The notes below the pieces were generated by a model. The model saw only the letters and a program-made list of their open reading frames with translations. It was not told where the DNA came from and made no database searches. A DNA stretch of 64,000 nucleotides from 54-19 sp038210655 (GTDB lineage: Bacteria; Chloroflexota; Chloroflexia; Chloroheliales; Chloroheliaceae), in NCBI GenBank assembly GCA_038210655.1, contig JBBQWM010000012.1, positions 1-64,000 on the forward strand, written 5' to 3'. This document shows, piece after piece, positions 60,447 to 64,000 of the stretch; positions within the stretch are counted from its first letter, which is position 1; each line of letters begins with the position of its first letter. The position numbers and the translations under genes are program-made.

Positions 60447-61844
60447 ATGACGATAGAAAAAGAGGTAGTCCGGGCCAAGACCGAGTTCGGTACGCCGTTG
60501 CTCAAAATTTGGAAAGCCCGCAAAGGGTTGACCCGCGAGTTGGTCGAAGAGATTAGCTGGCAAAAAGACGAGCCGGATTGGATGCGGCAAAAACGTCTCA
60601 AGAGCTTTGACATTTTTGAATCCAAGCCAATGCCAACCTGGGGGCCGGACTTGAGTGATCTCAATTTCGATAACCTCACTTTCTATACCCCGCCCGGCTC
60701 TAAAAAGACCCGCAACTGGGACGAAGTGCCGCAAGACATCAAGGATACTTATGAAAAGCTGGGTATTCCCGAAGCCGAACGCAAGTATCTTGCCGGTGTC
60801 GTAGCAGTTTATGACAACGAGACGGTCTATGAAGGCATCAAAGAAGAATATAGCAAGCAGGGTATCCTCTTTGCCAGTATGGACACGGCAGTCAAAGAAT
60901 ATCCTGACATTGTAAAGAAGCACTTCATGACCAACAACGTGCCACCGACCGACAACAAGTTTGCGGCTTTGCACGGGGCGGTCTGGAGTGGTGGCTCGTT
61001 TATGTGGGTTCCACCCAACACCAAAGTTGACTTGCCTTTGCAAGCTTACTTCCGGATGGAAGGCAAAGAAGAAGGCACTTTCGAGCATACTATGCTGATC
61101 GTTGAGGAAGGCTCGGACGCGGAGTATATCGAAGGTTGTACCGCCCAGCAGTACAGCACCAACTCTTTGCATAGTGCGGTTGTCGAAATCTTTGTGCGGA
61201 AGTCCGCCCGCGCTCGTTACACGACCGTCCAGAATTGGTCAAGCGACGTGTACAACCTGAACACCAAGCGGGCGCTGGTCGAGGAAGAGGGCCGCATGGA
61301 GTGGGTCGGCGGTTCGATGGGCAGCAAGATCACCATGCTCTACCCCTGCTCCTACCTGATCGGCAAGGGCGCACGGGCCGACCACCTGAACATCGCTTTC
61401 GCCAACAAGGGCCAGCACAAGGACGGCGGCGCGAAGGTCATTCACGGCGCACCCTACACTACCTCGAACGTGTTGGCAAAGTCGATTGCCAAAGACGGGG
61501 GTCACGCCGGGTTCCGGGGTCTGGTGCGGATCGCGCACGGCGCGTATGGCTCGAAGGTTAAGGTACGTTGCGACGGTCTGTTGATGGACGAGTTCAGCAA
61601 GAACGATACTTATCCGAACATCCAGGTTCACCAGAACAACGTCACTATCGAACACGAAGCGACGGTCGGTCGGGTTTCGGAGGAGCAAATCTTCTACCTG
61701 ATGAGCCGGGGTTTGAGCGAGGCCGAAGCGATGGCGATGATCGTCAATGGCTTTATCGAACCAGTTACCAAGCAACTCCCGATGGAGTACGCGCTTGAGT
61801 TGAACCGTCTGGTCGCCCTTGAAATGGAAGGCTCTATCGGCTAA
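60447..61844 (+). CDS. sufB: Fe-S cluster assembly scaffold SufB
   Basis: A 465-aa SufB beta-helix scaffold subunit of the SufBC(D) complex. Recognisable pieces are LPLQAYFRMEGKEEGTFEHT, YIEGCTAQQYSTNSLHSAVV (with the conserved Cys), TVQNWSSDVYNLNTKRALVE, SKITMLYPCSYLIGKGARAD and the C-terminal DEFSKNDTYPNIQVHQNNVT. The ATG at 60447 has GGAG 9 bases upstream; ATG 60432 would add five residues. Probably co-transcribed with sufU. Confidence 0.96.
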   Translation: MTIEKEVVRAKTEFGTPLLKIWKARKGLTRELVEEISWQKDEPDWMRQKRLKSFDIFESKPMPTWGPDLSDLNFDNLTFYTPPGSKKTRNWDEVPQDIKDTYEKLGIPEAERKYLAGVVAVYDNETVYEGIKEEYSKQGILFASMDTAVKEYPDIVKKHFMTNNVPPTDNKFAALHGAVWSGGSFMWVPPNTKVDLPLQAYFRMEGKEEGTFEHTMLIVEEGSDAEYIEGCTAQQYSTNSLHSAVVEIFVRKSARARYTTVQNWSSDVYNLNTKRALVEEEGRMEWVGGSMGSKITMLYPCSYLIGKGARADHLNIAFANKGQHKDGGAKVIHGAPYTTSNVLAKSIAKDGGHAGFRGLVRIAHGAYGSKVKVRCDGLLMDEFSKNDTYPNIQVHQNNVTIEHEATVGRVSEEQIFYLMSRGLSEAEAMAMIVNGFIEPVTKQLPMEYALELNRLVALEMEGSIG

Positions 61845-61859
61845 TAAAGCGTAGCAGTG

Positions 61860-61893
61860 GGAGGCTATACCACTAATGGTACAGCCTCCTTTT
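61860..61893 (+). terminator. Intrinsic terminator of the suf genes
   Basis: GGAGGCTATACC pairs with GGTACAGCCTCC (one mismatch) and is followed by TTTTTATT. Confidence 0.85.
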
Positions 61894-61920
61894 TATTCTT
61901 AATGTTCAGGTACGACATAA

Positions 61921-61988
61921 GTAATTATTCAGGGCTGGTTTCACGAGTTAGAAACGCTTTTCAAATTGAAAAAAGGCTGTATAATTAC
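61921..61988. repeat. Family G element upstream of the response regulator
   Basis: GTAATTATTCAG (61921-61932) and CTGTATAATTAC (61977-61988) are inverted at 11 of 12 positions, 44 bases apart. The right end contains a -10-like TATAAT and could influence the downstream gene. Confidence 0.65.
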
Positions 61989-62069
61989 AAACATAAAGAG
62001 ATTTTAATTGTTATACTACATGCGTAGAACTATGGTTGGTGTTAGTGTTATAGAATGGAGTACAGGGAC

Positions 62070-62459
62070 ATGGCAAGAATATTGTTAGTGGAAGATCTTG
62101 CAGATAATCGTGAGCTTTTCCGTGACGTGCTACACCTGATAAATGATTGCGAAGTACTAGAAGCGACTGATGGGCCAATGGCTATTGAAATGGCTCGCCA
62201 CGAACAGCCTGATTTGATTTTGATGGATGTAAGATTACCAGACATAGATGGTTATGCCGTGACCAGACAAATAAAGTCCGACCCCCGCCTGGCGGCTATA
62301 CCGATTGTATTTGTAAGCGCTCATGCGCTGGACACCGAGCGCCAACGTGGTTATGATGCCGGTGGAGATGGTTATATTACCAAGCCAATTGATATTCATC
62401 ATTTTATGGCCGAAGTGCAACGTTATATTCACGAGGCTCAACAAGCCAAACGTGTCTAA
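62070..62459 (+). CDS. CheY-like response regulator (receiver domain only)
   Basis: A 129-aa stand-alone receiver: acidic pocket E8-D9, phospho-acceptor D53 in LILMDVRLPD, S83 in VFVSAHA and K105 in YITKPID. No output domain, so it acts by protein contact. The ATG at 62070 has GGAG 9 bases upstream. No histidine kinase is near. Its last codons (GTC TAA) coincide with the GTCTAACAAGGG core of a family A repeat. Confidence 0.92.
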   Translation: MARILLVEDLADNRELFRDVLHLINDCEVLEATDGPMAIEMARHEQPDLILMDVRLPDIDGYAVTRQIKSDPRLAAIPIVFVSAHALDTERQRGYDAGGDGYITKPIDIHHFMAEVQRYIHEAQQAKRV

Positions 62460-62580
62460 CAAGGGATGAGGGATGAAGGGAAATATCCAGTGGCAGAGCG
62501 ACCTCACCCAACCGTACTACTCAGTCCTCAGTCCTCAGTCCCTTTCATCTCTTGCGGGTATTTTGTTGAGGGGATTTTAG
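62453..62580. repeat. Family A-type repeat filling the gap between convergent genes
   Basis: GTCTAACAAGGGATGAGGGA then GGGAAATATCCAGTGGCAGAG and CAGTCCTCAGTCCTCAGTCC with CTTTCATCTCTTG: the same ordered pieces as in the copy at 144-358. It spans exactly from the stop codon of the response regulator to that of the MFS gene. Confidence 0.7.
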
Positions 62581-63797
62581 GCCAGCTTTTTGGCCTGACG
62601 CTGACCACTCGTAACAAACCAGCCTGCCAGTAAGCCTATTCCTGTTCCGGCAATTAGAAAAGCCGAGATATAACCGGGGCCATCCACTACCAAACCGAGG
62701 GCTGCCGTACCGATCCCCTGCCCCAAGAACAGGCTAAAAGCAAAAAGCGAAACCGCCGTCCCACGCGCTCCGGGAGCCATTTCGGTTGCTTTGGTCTGGA
62801 GGGTGCTGTGCAACATATAGTAGCTCAGGCCGAGCAAGATATTAACCACGATAAATAGCACCCAGCTTTGGAGCAGGGCAATCACGCTGTAGCAAACAAA
62901 AGTCAGTATCCCACCCAGTAATATCAAGCCGCTTTCGCCAAAGCGGGCCACCAACCACCTGACCGACCGACTGTAGATCAAATTGCCCAATCCAAAGCCG
63001 CTCAAGATAAAGCCGATTGCCAGATAGGACAGGTTATACTGGTCGCGCAAAAAGGCCCCCAAAAAAGTGAAGCCTCCAAAAAAGAAGAAACCTTCGATAA
63101 AAACCGCTATAATCACCAGTCGAGGGCCTGGGCTAGTCAGTAGTCCCCAGTAGGGCTTGAAAGCGGCCCAGCCCAGCCTAGCTTCCGGGTTGAGTTGGGG
63201 TGGATTTTGTTGAGCCGCCCGCCATAGTATCCAGAAAACCACCAGCGATACCAACCCATAAAAGAAGAAGATCGCCCGCCAGCTAAGAAAATCTGCGACA
63301 ATTCCGCCCAGGCTGGCGCTCAAAATCTGACCCAAAGCGACCGCCCCCAAAAAGCGACCGATAGCGGCCTGCCGTTCCTGATAGGCAAAGTTGTCGCCAA
63401 TATAGGCCAGCGACATCGGGATCGTTGCGGCTGCCGCAACCCCGGTCAAAAAGCGGAGCAAGCTCAAGATAGCCAGGTTTGGCGCAAAAGTGCAAATAGC
63501 AGTCCCAATCGCAAACAAGCCCATCGTTATAGACATCACGCGCAGTTTGCCGATTCGGTCGCCTAGTGGCCCGTAGACCAGTTGAAACAGGCCATAGGGA
63601 ATAGTATAAGCTGTCACGATTATGCCGGTGCTGCCTACATCGGTTTTGAATTCGCTGGCAATAACATGGAGAAGGGGGTTTACTACCCGCACATCGGCGG
63701 TCACGATAAAAGCTGCCGCACCCAAAATAGCAACCGAAACATGCTTGAGAGCCGGGGCGGGCGACCCCGGCTCTACTAACAAGCCTGACTCTTTCAT
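62577..63797 (-). CDS. MFS transporter (Bcr/CflA- or YnfM-like)
   Basis: A 406-aa major facilitator with 12 predicted helices. Family signatures are VYGPLGDRIGKLRVMSITMG (loop 2-3 motif GxxxDRxGK) and LRFLTGVAAAATIPMSLAYI (helix 4-5). Related proteins export drugs or arabinose; the substrate is unknown. The ATG at 63797 follows GAGGAG by about 13 bases, which lies next to a family F repeat. Confidence 0.88.
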   Translation of the reverse strand: MKESGLLVEPGSPAPALKHVSVAILGAAAFIVTADVRVVNPLLHVIASEFKTDVGSTGIIVTAYTIPYGLFQLVYGPLGDRIGKLRVMSITMGLFAIGTAICTFAPNLAILSLLRFLTGVAAAATIPMSLAYIGDNFAYQERQAAIGRFLGAVALGQILSASLGGIVADFLSWRAIFFFYGLVSLVVFWILWRAAQQNPPQLNPEARLGWAAFKPYWGLLTSPGPRLVIIAVFIEGFFFFGGFTFLGAFLRDQYNLSYLAIGFILSGFGLGNLIYSRSVRWLVARFGESGLILLGGILTFVCYSVIALLQSWVLFIVVNILLGLSYYMLHSTLQTKATEMAPGARGTAVSLFAFSLFLGQGIGTAALGLVVDGPGYISAFLIAGTGIGLLAGWFVTSGQRQAKKLA

Positions 63798-63810
63798 TAA
63801 AAAGCTGCGC

Positions 63811-63855
63811 TCCTCGAAAATTAACAGGGATTTACAGGGTGAACAGGATAAATAA
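63811..63855 (-). repeat. Family F repeat upstream of the MFS gene
   Basis: On the minus strand: TTATCCTGTTCACCCTGTAA, ATCCCTGTTAATT, then TTCGAGGAG, the ribosome binding site. Third copy placed just before a start codon. Confidence 0.6.
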
Positions 63856-63857
63856 AG

Positions 63858-63958
63858 GTAACTACTCAGCTTATCTACTTTGGGCGACCACAAGGGTCGC
63901 CCCTACAACGAATTTTGGGTAGGGGCGACCCTTGTGGTCGCCCGGTCTGTGTAGTTAC
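63858..63958. repeat. Family G element with a family B core
   Basis: Termini GTAACTACTCAG (63858-63869) and CTGTGTAGTTAC (63947-63958), 11 of 12 matching. The inside is an inverted pair of family B units: GGGCGACCACAAGGGTCGCC (63887-63906) against GGCGACCCTTGTGGTCGCCC (63924-63943). The same ends enclose a family C palindrome at 41977-42102. Confidence 0.8.
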
Positions 63959-64000
63959 AAATAAAGTTCCCTATTCTTAATGAACTGACTAATTTATGTT

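Overview
Most likely a chromosomal segment of a Chloroflexota bacterium. This is an inference from gene content and style: a CIRCE-controlled hrcA-grpE-dnaJ cluster, sufU-sufB, several TadE/TadG-like surface proteins, Thr/Ala/Pro-rich linkers on lipoproteins and membrane-anchored enzymes, GT-C glycosyltransferases and duplicated 'ETGH...YWEAKGGL' modules. No rRNA, CRISPR array or complete insertion sequence was seen, and I recognised no tRNA by eye.

Layout. 1-7.9 kb: a D,D-carboxypeptidase fused to a long C-terminal tail, a TPR membrane protein, an AI-2E family permease, a membrane-anchored clan GH-A-like hydrolase and a MOSC protein. 8.0-14.3 kb: an accessory block with a MazEF-like toxin-antitoxin pair, parA-parB followed by a 14/16 parS match, a 703-aa replication-initiator-like protein translationally coupled to a 69-aa ORF, a 15-bp inverted repeat with a possible short RNA upstream of it, and a lone Phd/YefM antitoxin. 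This resembles the maintenance core of a plasmid or chromid. 14.4-27.6 kb: metabolism and envelope (AhpD-like protein, two tandem thiolases, alpha/beta hydrolase, endonuclease III, GH63-like glucosidase, metallophosphoesterase, GT-C enzyme). 27.6-33.8 kb: heat-shock operon, HxlR regulator with divergent quinone reductase, CDF metal exporter. 33.8-51.1 kb: small membrane proteins, a cupredoxin lipoprotein, a TadE-TadE-TadG run ending in a 1873-aa secreted protein, a BNR-repeat secreted protein and an RNase H-fold protein. 51.2-64 kb: VOC pair with divergent HxlR, signal peptidase I, Fur-family regulator with operator, GT-C enzyme, sugar epimerase/Gfo-Idh/pyrophosphatase operon, sufU-sufB, CheY-like regulator and MFS transporter.

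The most striking signal is not a gene. Intergenic DNA is full of modular palindromic repeats that sit at precise places relative to genes. One family (F) ends in a Shine-Dalgarno sequence just before start codons (7.9, 52.0, 63.8 kb). Two families (A, E) begin within a few bases of stop codons, or supply them (355, 4150, 5792, 15240, 18251, 29696, 62459). One (G) has conserved 12-bp terminal inverted repeats around interchangeable inner palindromes (five copies). A fifth (B) lies inside the reading frame of the replication protein and is translated. Together they look like mobile 5' and 3' untranslated-region modules.
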